The notes: generated from the letters alone by a model not told the origin. Shown: positions 27,816 through 38,838, counted from the first letter of the stretch. The stretch: DNA of 64,000 nucleotides from an uncultured Pseudomonadota bacterium (GCA_950059285.1 CATLTV010000004.1:1-64000); one strand, 5' to 3'. Translations and numbers: made by a program.

Positions 27816-28850
27816 ATGATATTTAAGGTGTTTGAGTTGTTTGCTAAACATGTGCTTCTCTTGCTCGTGGGTTGTGTTTTTGTTGTGGGGTGTGCGCCTG
27901 AGCGTCCATCGGAGAAGAGTCAGGAGGTCAAGAAGGGGACGACATCGACCGAGGCCGACCAGCGCCCTGTGGCTGTGATTGACGGAGAGGAGATCACGGT
28001 TGAGGATTTTGAGCGTCGTCTTGGTGGGATGACGCCTTATGCGAGGGTGCGTTACAACACGGTGGAGAAGCGTCAGGAGTTGCTGGATGCGATGGTGGCG
28101 TTTGAGCTTCTTGCGCGTGAGGCAAAGAGCAAGGGATATGACAAGGATCCTGCGGTGTTGCATGCGGTCAAGGACACGATGGTGCGCAGGATGCTCGATG
28201 ATGAGTTGCGCAAGAAGGTGTCACCTTCGGATATCTCCGAGGCCGATGTGGAGCGAGCGTATCGCGAGCGGCAGAAGGAGTATGCGCACCCTGAGCAGCG
28301 TCGAGGAGCGTTGATTTCGGTGGGCACAGAGGATGTACTCAAGACGTTGATGGAGCGGGTAGAGCCACTCAAGGAGAAGCCACTCAAGGAGCGTGTGAAC
28401 AACTTCAGAGTGTTGGCCAGCCGTTACAATCTGGAGTCTGAGATTGCGGGAAAGGGTGGTGACATTGGTTTTCTGAACAATCCTGCGTCATTGAAGGGAA
28501 CAGAAGCGCCCAACGTGCATGCCGAGCAGCTGTTTGCACTCAATGAGGTGGGTGATATTTCAGGAGCCTACAAACTTGGTGATACCTGGAACGTGGTGTT
28601 GTTGTTGGACAAAAAGAGTGCGACGAAGCGACCGATATCCGAGGCGACATCGGAGCTGCGACAGTACCTTTATAAGAAAAAGCGTCATGAAGCGCGCGAG
28701 GAGCTGATCAAGTCGCTCAAGGATTCGGCGACGATCGAAGTGAATGATGGTGTGCTTGAGAGCATCAAGCCACCCGAGGGCTCGATCAGTCTGGATGATC
28801 TGAACTTTGGTTCCACGCCTGTGCGTGACCTGAAACGTACGCAGAAATAA
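27816..28850 (+). CDS. SurA/PpiC-like peptidyl-prolyl isomerase lipoprotein
   Basis: A 344-aa lipoprotein from ATG 27816 (an upstream ATG at 27789 adds residues before the signal). Lipobox VVGC gives Cys26. A SurA-N-like helical chaperone region (about 45-150; VIDGEEITVEDFERRLGGM) is followed by a parvulin-like domain (HPEQRRGALIS, GKGGDIGFLNNPAS, LNEVGDISGAYK). It likely assists folding of outer-membrane proteins. The next gene, 120 bp downstream, encodes a second SurA-like protein. Confidence 0.85.
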   Translation: MIFKVFELFAKHVLLLLVGCVFVVGCAPERPSEKSQEVKKGTTSTEADQRPVAVIDGEEITVEDFERRLGGMTPYARVRYNTVEKRQELLDAMVAFELLAREAKSKGYDKDPAVLHAVKDTMVRRMLDDELRKKVSPSDISEADVERAYRERQKEYAHPEQRRGALISVGTEDVLKTLMERVEPLKEKPLKERVNNFRVLASRYNLESEIAGKGGDIGFLNNPASLKGTEAPNVHAEQLFALNEVGDISGAYKLGDTWNVVLLLDKKSATKRPISEATSELRQYLYKKKRHEAREELIKSLKDSATIEVNDGVLESIKPPEGSISLDDLNFGSTPVRDLKRTQK

Positions 28851-28970
28851 GAGCTGTGTTTGAAACGCTCTCCGTTGGCTTGATTTTTTTGCTGCTTTTG
28901 GAGATGGTGCACAGCCTGCGCTGATGGCGCAGATATGAGAAATGTTGTTTTGACCCCAGGAAATAGGTCC

Positions 28971-29951
28971 ATGTACTCCTTTAAAAAGCTTTGTGTTGCT
29001 CTTGTTGCTAGTATCCTCCTGATTTCGGGCGCTCAGGCCGATGTGGTGGCGATGCCTTTTGATGGTGTGGCTGCGAGGATTAACTCCGACATCATTACCA
29101 TTTATGATGTGCGTGAGGCGGCAGCTCCATTCCTGTTGCAGCAGGGGATTGATCCTGCATCGCTCAGGTCCAGAGAGCAGCGCGACAAGATTTACAGGCA
29201 GGTATTGGACGACTTGATTGAGCGCAAGTTGCTTGTGCAAGAGGCCAAGAAGCTTGGTGTGTCAGTTGGGGATTCCGAGTTAGAGCAATGGCTTGGATAC
29301 ATGCGTCAGCAGCAGCAGTTAACGGAGGAGCAGTTCAGAGCATCTGTGGAACAGTATGGCATGAACTACGATGAGTATCGTGAGATGATGCGCGATAACT
29401 TGCTTCGTATGAGGATCACACAGCGAAGCGTGGGCTCAAAGGTGAGCATCACGGATGCAGAGGTTGAGGACGCTTATCGCGCACGTTATGGCGAGCTTTC
29501 ATCGACCGAAAAATACTTGAAGATCAGTCACATATTAATTCAGCCTGCGACCAACTCCAAGGAAGATCTTCAGGCGGCATACAAGCGTATTCTTGTGGCA
29601 AAGCAGCGTCTGGATGCAGGAGAGGACTTTGGCCTGGTGGCAAAAGAAGAGAGTGAAGGGCCAAGCGCAAGCACAAAGGGAGAGCTTGGTGTGTTTCGAC
29701 GCGGCGAGCTTGATCCAGATTTTGAGAGCTATGCATTTGAGCTGAGCAAGGGTGAGACATCTGGGATTGTGAAGACCAAGTTTGGTTATCATATCATCAA
29801 GATTATTGATGAAGAGGAGCGCTCCAACCCTGATGTAGAAGATCAACTCGATCGTATTCGTGGCGAACTACGACAGGTTGCGACAGAGCGTCAGTTTAAG
29901 TCCTACATGAAAGGACTCAAGACGCGCGCATTTGTAGAGGTTTTGCTCTGA
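28971..29951 (+). CDS. SurA-like periplasmic chaperone / PPIase
   Basis: A 326-aa protein from ATG 28971 with AGGAAATAGGTCC upstream. The cleavable signal is MYSFKKLCVALVASILL..AQA. The N-terminal chaperone core (VAARINSDIITIYDVREAA, QVLDDLIERKLLVQEAKKLG) and one parvulin domain (YLKISHILIQPATNSKE, GELGVFRRGELDPDFE, TKFGYHIIKIIDEEE) match SurA. E. coli SurA has two parvulin domains, this one has a single. Periplasmic. It ends at a strong terminator shared with carB. Confidence 0.9.
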   Translation: MYSFKKLCVALVASILLISGAQADVVAMPFDGVAARINSDIITIYDVREAAAPFLLQQGIDPASLRSREQRDKIYRQVLDDLIERKLLVQEAKKLGVSVGDSELEQWLGYMRQQQQLTEEQFRASVEQYGMNYDEYREMMRDNLLRMRITQRSVGSKVSITDAEVEDAYRARYGELSSTEKYLKISHILIQPATNSKEDLQAAYKRILVAKQRLDAGEDFGLVAKEESEGPSASTKGELGVFRRGELDPDFESYAFELSKGETSGIVKTKFGYHIIKIIDEEERSNPDVEDQLDRIRGELRQVATERQFKSYMKGLKTRAFVEVLL

Positions 29952-29959
29952 GCTTACAG

Positions 29960-30033
29960 GCAAAGTAAAGACGACAAAAGAGGGGGCGAGTTGCTTTGGC
30001 AACTCGCCCCCTCTTTTGTCGTCTTTACTTTGC
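29960..30033. terminator. bidirectional hairpin terminator, 35-bp perfect stem
   Basis: Perfect 35-base arms with a TTTG loop, between the surA-like gene and carB; the right arm covers the last codons of carB. The core AAAAGAGGGGGCGAGTT resembles those at 56988 and 59929. Confidence 0.93.
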
Positions 30034-33000
30034 TAATCTTTCCTGGATGGGAGTCATGTGAACTTCAAGATTTTGGTCCATGGTGTTCAGCATCCAGGAG
30101 AGCGCCTGAATGGTGCTGACGTAGGGCCATTTTTCGGCGAGCACATGTCGAAAGAGTGTGTTGGTGTTGGCTTGTGTGCGCGAGCCCACGGGGGCGATGA
30201 GCGCGACCAGGCGAGGGGATTGATTGAGCTCTGGTGTCCAGAGCGTGATGGGGAGCTCCAAAGCTTGCTTGCAAGCGTCAATGCAATGTGCAGGTGCCAT
30301 GATCTCGTATTTGGCGAGTGTGTCGCGTAAGGTACGAAGCTCCGCGAGACTCTCGGGCGCGGCATCAAGCAGCAGAGGTTCTGTGGACATTTTGGGGGCG
30401 TTTCCAACAGCCACCTGCGCTCGCCAGAACGCCTGTTGTGGTGAGTCACCATATGCGAGGACTTCACCTGTGGATCGCATTTGTGGACTGAGCGTGGGTT
30501 GCGCGCCAGGGAAACGTGAGAAGGGTAACACGACCTCTTTACATGCCCAGCCATGTCCTCCCTTTTGAACCTCCTTGGGGAGAGGTTCGCCAAGGAAAAC
30601 ACCTGTTGCAAGGCTAGTGAGACAGACACCTGTGGCCTTCTCAACAAAGGGGATGGTTCGGCTAGCGCGCGGGTTGACCTCGAGCACGTAGATTTCATCA
30701 TCTTGAATCGCGAACTGAATGTTGATCAATCCCTTGATCTCAAGAGCCTTTGCGATGCGCTCTGTAAGTGACTCAAGTTGTTCGGTAATCTCTTGTGGTA
30801 GCGTGGCGGGAGGGAGCAAGCAAGCGGAGTCTCCCGAGTGCACACCAGCAGGTTCGATCTGCTCCATGAGTCCACCAATGAGCACATTGGTGCCATCACT
30901 TACTGCGTCCACATCGACTTCAACCGCGCCATCAAGATACGCATCAAGCAGGAGTGGGAGGGCTTCAGGATCGTAGGCATCTCCCGAGGAAGAGAAGAAG
31001 CGATCGAGCATAACCTCAAGATCGTTATCATTTCTCAGGATGGCCATTGACTGACCGCCAAGCACGCGAGACGGGCGAGAGAGTACGGGGTAGCCAAGTG
31101 ACGCAACTTCCTTGCGGACGTGCTCAGGTGTGTGTGCAATGGCTTGTGGTGGTAGCTTGAGATCGTTGTTGATTGCAAATTGTTTGAATCGCTCACGATC
31201 TTCGCAGGTGTCGATAACATCCTCTGTGGTGCCAAGGATGGTGACGCCTGCTTCGTTCAGGCCATGTGTCAGTCGTAGAGGAGTTTGTCCACCAAGTTGA
31301 ACAATGACGCCGAGAGGTTTTTCCTTGTCGATGACGTTCAGGACAGCTTCCAGATCGACAGGTTCAAAGTAGAGTCGATCGCTCATATCGTGGTCTGTAG
31401 AGACCGTTTCAGGGTTGCAGTTAAGCATGATGGCTTCGATGCCACGCGCCTTGAGCGCCATCACAGCCTTGACACAGCTTGTATCAAACTCAATGCCCTG
31501 ACCAATGCGGTTTGGACCACTGCCAAGGATGATCACACAGGGGGTGTCTGTGGGGTCTGCCTCGCAAGCATCCGCATATGTGGAGTAGAGATAAGGTGTG
31601 CTCGACTCAAACTCGGCGGCGCAGGTGTCAACACGTCGGTAGACAGGTGTGATCCCTGCGTTTTGGCGTGCAGCACGCGCAGCGCTTTCAGTCGCGTTAC
31701 AACAGTGTGCGATGGTGCGGTCCGAGAGTCCAAGTCGCTTGAGTTGTCGCCAGTCCAGCGCATCAAGGTCAGTGATATCTGATGGCAGCTCTTCTGTCGC
31801 GAGGACGATTTGAGCGATTTGTTCAATGAACCAGGCGTTGATTGATGTGAGCGCGTTGATGTGTTTCACGCTCACGCCAAGACGTAAAGCCTGGGCGACG
31901 TACCACAATCTATCGACTTCAAAAGATTGGATTTTTTCAAGGAGTTCTTCTTTTGAAAGTGAGGCGATATGAGGTGGTGCGAGCAGATCAGTCTGACCAT
32001 TTTCAAGTCCGCGCAATGCTTTGAGCAAGCTTTCTTTGAAGGTTCGTCCGATGCCCATGACTTCACCTACAGATTTCATCTGTGTAGTGAGGGTTGTGGT
32101 TGCATCAGGAAACTTTTCGAACGCGAAGCGAGGGATTTTGGTGACAATGTAATCGAGTGTGGGTTCAAAGCACGCGGGAGTTTTGCCTGTGATTGCGTTA
32201 TCGATCTCATCAAGTCCGTAGCCAATTGCGAGCAGGGCTGCAATCTTGGCGATTGGAAAGCCTGTAGCCTTACTTGCGAGCGCGCTGCTTCGACTCACGC
32301 GAGGGTTCATCTCGATGACGATCATGCGATTGGTGAGCGGATCGAGTGCAAACTGAATGTTTGAGCCACCTGTGGCGACACCAACTGCACGAATCGTTGC
32401 AAGTGAGGCGTTACGCATGCGTTGATATTCGCGGTCGGTCAGGGTTTGTGCAGGTGCAATGGTGATGGAGTCACCCGTGTGAACACCCATGGGATCAAGG
32501 TTTTCAATGGCGCAAACGATGACCGCACGGTCGTATTGATCGCGCATGACCTCCATTTCAAATTCCTTGAGACCAAGGAGCGATTCCTCGATCAGGACTT
32601 CAGACACAGGGCTCATATCGAGCGCCCATTCGACCATAGCATCAAACTGTTCGGGGGTTTCTGCGATACCACCGCCAACGCCACCAAGTGTGAATGACGG
32701 GCGGAGCACACAGGGAAAACCTGTTTCGAGGCTAATGGCACGTGCTTCTTCAAGACTTTTTGCGTGTCCGCTGATGGCGACATCGAGGCCAATTTCGACC
32801 ATACGTGCCTTGAAGAGCTCGCGATCTTCTGCGAGTCGGATCGATTCAGCGCTTGCACCAAGGAGCTCAATACCGAGCTTTTCGAGCACGCCTCTGTCAT
32901 GGAGTTCGAGCGCAAGTGTCAGCGCGGTTTGGCCACCCAGTGTGGGGAGGATCGCGTCGGGTCGCTCGATTTCAAGGATTCGCTCAAGGTCTTCGGGTGT

Positions 33001-33207
33001 GAGCGGTTCAATGTAGGTGCGATCTGCGATATCCGTGCTTGTCATGATGGTCGCAGGGTTGCTGTTGATCAGGATAATTTCGATGCCTTCTTCACGCAGC
33101 GCTTTGCAAGCCTGTGTGCCAGAGTAGTCGAATTCGCAGGCCTGTCCGATCTGGATAGGACCTGCACCGATCACACAGATACGTTTGAGGTCTTGTCGGC
33201 GTGGCAT
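30025..33207 (-). CDS. carB: carbamoyl-phosphate synthase large subunit
   Basis: A 1060-aa protein of normal length, with two ATP-grasp halves ([17 protein letters not shown] near the N-terminus, RIGQGIEFD in the second half) and the C-terminal allosteric domain. Starts with [20 protein letters not shown]. It makes carbamoyl phosphate from bicarbonate, ammonia (from CarA) and two ATP. It is the last gene of the arginine operon. Its 5' end overlaps the 3' end of carA by 37 bp, with AGGAG upstream of the ATG. Confidence 0.98.
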   Translation of the reverse strand: MPRRQDLKRICVIGAGPIQIGQACEFDYSGTQACKALREEGIEIILINSNPATIMTSTDIADRTYIEPLTPEDLERILEIERPDAILPTLGGQTALTLALELHDRGVLEKLGIELLGASAESIRLAEDRELFKARMVEIGLDVAISGHAKSLEEARAISLETGFPCVLRPSFTLGGVGGGIAETPEQFDAMVEWALDMSPVSEVLIEESLLGLKEFEMEVMRDQYDRAVIVCAIENLDPMGVHTGDSITIAPAQTLTDREYQRMRNASLATIRAVGVATGGSNIQFALDPLTNRMIVIEMNPRVSRSSALASKATGFPIAKIAALLAIGYGLDEIDNAITGKTPACFEPTLDYIVTKIPRFAFEKFPDATTTLTTQMKSVGEVMGIGRTFKESLLKALRGLENGQTDLLAPPHIASLSKEELLEKIQSFEVDRLWYVAQALRLGVSVKHINALTSINAWFIEQIAQIVLATEELPSDITDLDALDWRQLKRLGLSDRTIAHCCNATESAARAARQNAGITPVYRRVDTCAAEFESSTPYLYSTYADACEADPTDTPCVIILGSGPNRIGQGIEFDTSCVKAVMALKARGIEAIMLNCNPETVSTDHDMSDRLYFEPVDLEAVLNVIDKEKPLGVIVQLGGQTPLRLTHGLNEAGVTILGTTEDVIDTCEDRERFKQFAINNDLKLPPQAIAHTPEHVRKEVASLGYPVLSRPSRVLGGQSMAILRNDNDLEVMLDRFFSSSGDAYDPEALPLLLDAYLDGAVEVDVDAVSDGTNVLIGGLMEQIEPAGVHSGDSACLLPPATLPQEITEQLESLTERIAKALEIKGLINIQFAIQDDEIYVLEVNPRASRTIPFVEKATGVCLTSLATGVFLGEPLPKEVQKGGHGWACKEVVLPFSRFPGAQPTLSPQMRSTGEVLAYGDSPQQAFWRAQVAVGNAPKMSTEPLLLDAAPESLAELRTLRDTLAKYEIMAPAHCIDACKQALELPITLWTPELNQSPRLVALIAPVGSRTQANTNTLFRHVLAEKWPYVSTIQALSWMLNTMDQNLEVHMTPIQERLAK

Positions 33208-34388
33208 GATGGCGTGCTCCTGTGAATGAGGTCGATGAAACGAAGGAAGTGGTGGTGTGCGTCGTGAGGACCAGGGCTAGCTTCGGGGTGGTACTGGACG
33301 CTGAAGACGGGCAGTGTGTTGTGCGCGATGCCTTCAAGAGTGTGGTCGTTGAGGTTGACGTGAGTGACCGTAATATCGTCGGGAAGTGACTCTGAAATGA
33401 CATGGTAGCCATGGTTCTGGCTTGTGATTTCGATACGTCCTGTGGCGCGGTCAAGCACAGGATGGTTGGCTCCTCGGTGACCAAAAGGAAGCTTCTCAAC
33501 AGATGCGCCCATGGCCAGTGCAAGTATCTGATGACCAAGGCAAATTCCAAACATTGGGACCTTGCCAAGCATCTGTGTGACGGACTGGATTGGGCCTTCA
33601 AGTTGGCGAGGATCTCCAGGGCCGTTGGAGAGGAAGACGCCGTCGGGATTCATGCGCAAGACGGCATCTGCGGGGAAGTTTGCGGGGACAACCACCACCT
33701 TACATCCAAGCGCTGTGAGCTGCTCCAGAATGGCGCGTTTGATGCCAAAGTCATATGCGACAATGAGCCTGTTTTCACCGCGTACGCTCTGATGTTCAGA
33801 GGGTTGAATGGTGTACGGACGAGGCGTGCTTGCAAGCATGGCAAGCGCATGTTGGCGATGTTCGTCCCAGCTTGTGACGCTGTGTGCAAGCTCGGCCGCG
33901 ACCTCGGGCTCAATCTTCCATGGACCCGTTTGTGGGATGTTCGTGGTAAGCATCGCGGCCTGTGCACCTTGTGAGCGGATGTGTCGCACGAGCGCGCGTG
34001 TGTCGATTTGCGCGACGCCCATGATGCCATGATCCTTGAGGTATGCGTCGAGGCTCATCACCGAGTGCGGGTGACTTGGGATGTGTGTTTCTTCAGAGAT
34101 AATGAGGCCCGCAAGTCGAGGTCGGCTCGACTCGCTGTCGCGGGCCTGAATTCCTGTGTTTCCAATGTGTGGGTGTGTGAGCGTGACGATCTGCCCTGTG
34201 TAGGACGGATCGGTCAGGACCTCCTGATACCCTGTCATTGCAGTGTTGAACACGACCTCGCCGAAGACACTTCCTGGCGTGCCAAAGCATACGCCCAGAA
34301 AAGTTGTCCCGTCAGCAAGCACGAGCGCGGCGCGCAGCGGCTTGGTCGGCGTGTCTGGCGATTGTGGTGTGGATGATGGGCGGGTCAT
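33171..34388 (-). CDS. carA: carbamoyl-phosphate synthase small subunit
   Basis: A 405-aa protein from ATG 34388, which overlaps the argH stop by ATGA; an upstream in-frame start would cut into argH. The N-terminal CarA domain ([36 protein letters not shown]) is followed by a class I glutamine amidotransferase domain with the nucleophile Cys in [14 protein letters not shown] and a downstream [10 protein letters not shown]. It supplies ammonia to CarB. The presence in this operon suggests that carbamoyl phosphate is controlled with arginine demand. Confidence 0.97.
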   Translation of the reverse strand: MTRPSSTPQSPDTPTKPLRAALVLADGTTFLGVCFGTPGSVFGEVVFNTAMTGYQEVLTDPSYTGQIVTLTHPHIGNTGIQARDSESSRPRLAGLIISEETHIPSHPHSVMSLDAYLKDHGIMGVAQIDTRALVRHIRSQGAQAAMLTTNIPQTGPWKIEPEVAAELAHSVTSWDEHRQHALAMLASTPRPYTIQPSEHQSVRGENRLIVAYDFGIKRAILEQLTALGCKVVVVPANFPADAVLRMNPDGVFLSNGPGDPRQLEGPIQSVTQMLGKVPMFGICLGHQILALAMGASVEKLPFGHRGANHPVLDRATGRIEITSQNHGYHVISESLPDDITVTHVNLNDHTLEGIAHNTLPVFSVQYHPEASPGPHDAHHHFLRFIDLIHRSTPSCHADKTSNVSV

Positions 34389-35740
34389 GGTGACTCCTTT
34401 GACGTGAGCGTATCGACAACATTTTGCAGGCGTGATGTTTGCGTCTCGCACCAGGTGATATGCTCGTTGATGCGTTGTTGCATGCGCTTGATTTGTGTAG
34501 AAATATCAGGTGCTTGCGATGATGCTTCCGTGGTTGAACCTAGTTTTCCTTCTTCGATTTCCTGTGCAACTTGACGATATGCCTGCCGAAATGGAACGCG
34601 CGCTGCGACGAGCTCAAGCGCACGATGTGTGGCATAGAGTTCGGGCGTCATGGATTGCGCACATGCAGGTTCAATGACTTTGAGGCCATCAAAGACATGT
34701 CGAATGACATCAACCGAGGCGCTTGTGGATCGCGCGCCGCGCATAAGAGGAGCTTTGAGGAGCTGGTAATCACGATGGTAGCCCGAGGGCAAACTTGTCG
34801 GGAGGCTCATGACTTCAAGCAGTGCTGCGCGCACCCCATGGCCTTGCCCACGGATGAGTTCCATCACATCTGGGTTCTTCTTCTGAGGCATGATCGAACT
34901 CCCTGTGGTGTAGGCATCATCAAGCTTGAGCCAGCCCCACTCAGGGTTCACATAGAGGACAACATCACTGGCGAATTTGGCCAGCGTCCCCATCGATTGC
35001 GCCATGCAGAAGAGTAGTGACGCCTCCATCCTTCCTCGCCCTGCCTGCACCGCAGTCACAGGCTCAATGGGACGATCAAAACCAAGCAAGGACGCGGTGT
35101 AATCGCGATCAAGTGACACCAGATCGGTGGGCACGCCATATCCCGCAGCGCTGCCAAGTGCGCATACATTGCACGCTTTCCATGCATCGCGCGCCAGCGT
35201 CACGTCATCAAGCAGCAGTGATGCAAAACCGAGCGCCCAGAGCCCTACACTTGAAGGCATCGCGGGTTGAAGATGTGTCATTCCTGGAATGAGTATGTGC
35301 TTGTGAACGCTTGCAAATTCGATCGCTCTCTTGGCCACATCAAGTAGGCCAATCGCATGAAGGAGTGCCTGTTCTCGACACCACATCGCGATATCCACAG
35401 CAACCTGATCATTCCTTGACCTCGCTGTATGCAAGCGACCAGCGCTCTCGCCAAGTTTTGATGTCAGGATGCGTTCAACCGCAGAGTGAATGTCTTCATC
35501 CATCGGTCCAGGTGCAAGCTCTCCAGCCTCAGCAAGCGCGTAGAGTGCGATCAGCTCTTTTTTGAGCGCGAGCATCTCCTGATGTGTAAGAACACCTGCT
35601 TTTTCAATGGTTTTGATGTGAGCAAGGCTGCCGAGTACATCGTGTCTGGCGAGCTTGGCATCAAGGGTTTGATCATCCCAGATGGTGAATGTGGCGATTG
35701 CTTCGTTGAGCTTACTGCCCTTATCCCAGAGGGTTTTCAT
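34385..35740 (-). CDS. argH: argininosuccinate lyase
   Basis: A 451-aa member of the fumarase/aspartase superfamily. The signature GSSIMPQKKNPD is present, along with HTARSRNDQVA and MTHLQPAMPSSVG. It splits argininosuccinate into arginine and fumarate, the last step of the pathway. Its start overlaps the argE stop and its stop overlaps the carA start, each by ATGA. Length is normal. Confidence 0.98.
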   Translation of the reverse strand: MKTLWDKGSKLNEAIATFTIWDDQTLDAKLARHDVLGSLAHIKTIEKAGVLTHQEMLALKKELIALYALAEAGELAPGPMDEDIHSAVERILTSKLGESAGRLHTARSRNDQVAVDIAMWCREQALLHAIGLLDVAKRAIEFASVHKHILIPGMTHLQPAMPSSVGLWALGFASLLLDDVTLARDAWKACNVCALGSAAGYGVPTDLVSLDRDYTASLLGFDRPIEPVTAVQAGRGRMEASLLFCMAQSMGTLAKFASDVVLYVNPEWGWLKLDDAYTTGSSIMPQKKNPDVMELIRGQGHGVRAALLEVMSLPTSLPSGYHRDYQLLKAPLMRGARSTSASVDVIRHVFDGLKVIEPACAQSMTPELYATHRALELVAARVPFRQAYRQVAQEIEEGKLGSTTEASSQAPDISTQIKRMQQRINEHITWCETQTSRLQNVVDTLTSKESP

Positions 35741-36810
35741 GGTGTGGCTCCTTGGTGTGAATTCATAAACTCCTGAATCACACCCTTGTAGAGATTAACA
35801 GCGAGGTACACTTCATCGATGGCAACAGATTCGTTTGGCGTGTGTGAGCGTTCGCTTTGCCCAGGACCAATCTTGATGGTGGGTGTGTTCTTGAGATGAA
35901 CCCAGTCGCTCATGGTCGGCGATCCAAAGAGAGTGCTGCTTGGAGAGGATGCTTCAAGTGCTGCGAGTAACTTGCCTTGTGCGGGGGTTTCCACAGGAAG
36001 GAAGCGTTCGGAGTGCACACGAAGCTCTGACTCGGTGATGCCATCGAGTAGCTCAAAAATATCTGCTGGCGTGTATGAGGGCGTGTAACGAATATCGATT
36101 GTGTATTCGCACAGATCGGGGATCACGTTGTGGCGATCTCCACCCGAGATGACAGTCACGTTTGCCGAGGATGTGCCAAGATGTGGATGCACACGATCCA
36201 ATGTAAGTGATTCAATTGCAATAAGATCTCGTGCTGCAATTGTGAGCGCATTTTTACCCAAATGGCTACGCGCAGCGTGAGCTGTCTGGCCATGTGCACT
36301 GGCCTTGATAATCATCAACCCACTTTGTGCCACGGCTGCATCAAGCGATGTGGGTTCGCCGACAAGCGCTGCATCAAGCTGTCCAAGCGCGCTGCGGATC
36401 TCTTCAAGCCCGCCGCCACCTGTTTCTTCAAGTACGGTCGCGGCAAAGATGAGCTCCCCACAAGGAAGACCTTCCTGAGCAAGCTCCACCACGGAGCGTG
36501 CCATGGAGCATACGCTGGCCTTTGCATCGCCTGAACCAAGTCCCACGAGGCGTCCATCAATGATTTGAGGCGTCCACGGGTCCGTGTCCCAGCCTTGCTT
36601 GGCAGGGACCGTATCAAGGTGAGAGTTCAACAGGAACGTGGGGCCAGGCGTGGATGATTTGAGGCGGCACACTACATTATCACCCATACGGGTCACGCTC
36701 AGGTTGTGATCCGTGAGGTACGTGGTGAGCAGGTTGGCGGCGGCAGTTTCGTTGCCACTGACTGAAGGTGTCGCAACAAGCTGTTCAAGCAGGGTGATGA
36801 CATCGCTCAT
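35737..36810 (-). CDS. argE: M20 deacetylase, ArgE type (probable N-acetylcitrulline/ornithine)
   Basis: A 357-aa M20 metallopeptidase. Metal-binding motifs: LLNSHLDTVPA, GLGSGDAKAS, the catalytic ATVLEETGGGGL, and VGEPTSLDAA. In most bacteria ArgE removes the acetyl group from N-acetylornithine. Since the operon encodes an acetylornithine-type carbamoyltransferase, the likelier substrate here is N-acetylcitrulline, as shown for Xanthomonas. ATGA overlaps with both neighbours (argB and argH) indicate translational coupling. Confidence 0.88.
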   Translation of the reverse strand: MSDVITLLEQLVATPSVSGNETAAANLLTTYLTDHNLSVTRMGDNVVCRLKSSTPGPTFLLNSHLDTVPAKQGWDTDPWTPQIIDGRLVGLGSGDAKASVCSMARSVVELAQEGLPCGELIFAATVLEETGGGGLEEIRSALGQLDAALVGEPTSLDAAVAQSGLMIIKASAHGQTAHAARSHLGKNALTIAARDLIAIESLTLDRVHPHLGTSSANVTVISGGDRHNVIPDLCEYTIDIRYTPSYTPADIFELLDGITESELRVHSERFLPVETPAQGKLLAALEASSPSSTLFGSPTMSDWVHLKNTPTIKIGPGQSERSHTPNESVAIDEVYLAVNLYKGVIQEFMNSHQGATP

Positions 36811-37709
36811 AGCTCAACTCCCTCGTGCTTGTGTGGGACAATCAATGTGCCGCAGCCTTCATTGGTAAAGACTTCAAGCAGCAGTGATGAGGGTTGGAAT
36901 GCGCTGACCATGTGCACCTTGTTGACGCCATTCTTGAGGGCAGCCAGTGCAGCGAGGATCTTGGGTTTCATACCGCCAGAAATTGCTTTACTTTGAATCA
37001 TTTGCTCAAGGTCATTGCAGTCGCAATAGCTGACAAGTGAGGAGGGGTCACCAAGCTTTTCAAACAGCCCTTGTTGGTCCGTCAGCAGGAAGAGTTTGTC
37101 AGCGCCAAGGGCAATGGCGAGGTGTTGTGCGATGGTGTCAGCGTTGACATTGAGGACACCACCTGTGCGTGTCGCGCCAAGTGAACAGATGACAGGGACA
37201 AAGTTTGCTTGTGTGAGCGCGGTGATGACCTCGGTGTTGATCTTGGCGATGTCTCCCACATGACCAAAGTCGACCTGAGTGGTTGAGCCATCTTCCTTGA
37301 CCACATCCACAGGATGGCGGCGTGTAGCCTCAATCAGGCTGCCATCGTTTCCACTAAGTCCCACGGCTTGTGCGCCTGCTTCGCGCAGTGCAGAGACAAG
37401 CTCGAGGTTGAGCTTGCCACGGAACATCATCTTGGCCAGATCCAGTGTTTGCTCATCTGTGACCCTACGACCTCCGACGATGTGTTGTGGTACATCGAGT
37501 CGGTTGGCAAGCTCATTGAGTTGTGGTCCGCCGCCGTGGACGACGACGACATGAATGCCCACGTTGTGGAGCAGGACGATATCCTGTGAGAGAGAGCGCA
37601 GCGCCTCGGGTTTTGTAAAGATGCGACCACCAAGTTTGATGACAAAGATCTTGCCGCGATGCTGTTGAATGTAGGGAAGTGCTTGTTTCAGGTTGTGAAC
37701 GCGATCCAT
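36807..37709 (-). CDS. argB: N-acetylglutamate kinase
   Basis: A 300-aa amino-acid kinase. Motifs: KIFVIKLGGRIF at the N-terminus, VVVHGGGPQLNELANRL for substrate binding, GLSGNDGSLIEA, VNADTIAQHLAIALGADKL and GGMKPKILAAL. There is no fused GNAT domain, so acetylglutamate itself must be made by another enzyme. It phosphorylates N-acetylglutamate, the second step. Overlaps the argE start by ATGA. 59 bp separate it from argF'. Confidence 0.97.
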   Translation of the reverse strand: MDRVHNLKQALPYIQQHRGKIFVIKLGGRIFTKPEALRSLSQDIVLLHNVGIHVVVVHGGGPQLNELANRLDVPQHIVGGRRVTDEQTLDLAKMMFRGKLNLELVSALREAGAQAVGLSGNDGSLIEATRRHPVDVVKEDGSTTQVDFGHVGDIAKINTEVITALTQANFVPVICSLGATRTGGVLNVNADTIAQHLAIALGADKLFLLTDQQGLFEKLGDPSSLVSYCDCNDLEQMIQSKAISGGMKPKILAALAALKNGVNKVHMVSAFQPSSLLLEVFTNEGCGTLIVPHKHEGVEL

Positions 37710-37768
37710 AATCTGGGGCTCCGTGTGATGAGTTTGTTTGTGTTTTATTTGTGAATTGATTCAGTGTG

Positions 37769-38830
37769 TTATGTGGGTGTCATCGCCAGCATGAGCGCCA
37801 TTTGAGCCCAGAGTCGATTGTTTGCCTGATGTTGGACAAGTGATTGAGGTCCATCCAAGACCGAGTCTGTCACGACGACGTTTCGGCGCACGGGGAGGCA
37901 GTGCATAAACTGAGCTTGAGCGAGTTTGTGTTCGTCCACGATCCAGTTGTCGTAGCTCATGTTGCGTTCGGAGCCGTGTGCAGCGTTGCCATAATCACAG
38001 GGTGCTCCCCATGCCTTGGCGTAAATCACGTCAGCGCCCTGACAGGCTTCATCGATATCCTCGCTCAGTGTGAGTGAGCCGCCTGTGTGCTTTGCGCTCT
38101 CCCTGGCCATCTGCATGACTTCGGGATGAAGTGCATATTCCTTGGGGTGTGCGAGCGTGACATCCATGCCAAGTCGTGTCGCCATGAGCAGCGTGGATTG
38201 TGGGACCGCGACACCGCACATGCGTGGGTGTTTGGCCCAGGTGAGTGTGAACTTTTTGCCTGCAAGAGGCTGTGCGTTGGCCTCCATATGTTCATGCAAG
38301 GTGAGTGCATCAGCCAGCGCCTGACATGGGTGCCACATGGCAGATTCCAGCGAGATTACGGGCACCGAGGAGTGTTCTGCGAGGGCCTTGATGGGGACAT
38401 CTTTCATCTCTGAATCAAAGTCTTGCATGGCGCTAAAAGCGCGCAAGGCGAGCAGATCGCTGTAGCCCGAGAGCACCCCGGCGGCTTCAATGATGTGTTC
38501 TGCGCAGCCCTGATCCATGACCGCGCCTCTGGTGTATTCAATGGCCCATGAGCTTGCACCAGGTTCAAGCACTACCATGTGGCCACCAAGATGTTTCATT
38601 CCCACTTCAAACGATGTGCGTGTGCGCAACGATGGGTTCATGAATAATGCGGTGAGAATCTTTCCGTTGAGCGGTGTTAATTCTTTGAAATTAGGTGTGT
38701 TTTTGAGTGCTTTTGCAAGTGTCAGGACAGCGTCAAGAAACTCTGGTCCTCCCTCCAGGCCAGAGATGTAGTGAGAGGGAGCGAGGTTTGATGCAGCCAA
38801 CAGCGCAGATTGGTAAGAGGAGTCAGTCAT
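37769..38830 (-). CDS. argF': N-acetylornithine (or succinylornithine) carbamoyltransferase
   Basis: A 353-aa transcarbamylase. Carbamoyl phosphate motif: MNPSLRTRTSF. The family marker for the acetyl/succinyl-ornithine type is the C-terminal FMHCLPVRRNVVVTDSVLD, and also WAIEYTRGAVMDQ, HPCQALADALT and YAKAWGAPCDYGN; classical OTCases have HCLPA and a different SMG loop. In place of the Glu (acetyl, Xanthomonas) or Pro (succinyl, Bacteroides) that I recall before EH, it has Ala (CAEHIIEA). The acyl group is therefore uncertain. 8 bp downstream of argC. Confidence 0.88.
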   Translation of the reverse strand: MTDSSYQSALLAASNLAPSHYISGLEGGPEFLDAVLTLAKALKNTPNFKELTPLNGKILTALFMNPSLRTRTSFEVGMKHLGGHMVVLEPGASSWAIEYTRGAVMDQGCAEHIIEAAGVLSGYSDLLALRAFSAMQDFDSEMKDVPIKALAEHSSVPVISLESAMWHPCQALADALTLHEHMEANAQPLAGKKFTLTWAKHPRMCGVAVPQSTLLMATRLGMDVTLAHPKEYALHPEVMQMARESAKHTGGSLTLSEDIDEACQGADVIYAKAWGAPCDYGNAAHGSERNMSYDNWIVDEHKLAQAQFMHCLPVRRNVVVTDSVLDGPQSLVQHQANNRLWAQMALMLAMTPT

Positions 38831-38838
38831 GGCATCAC

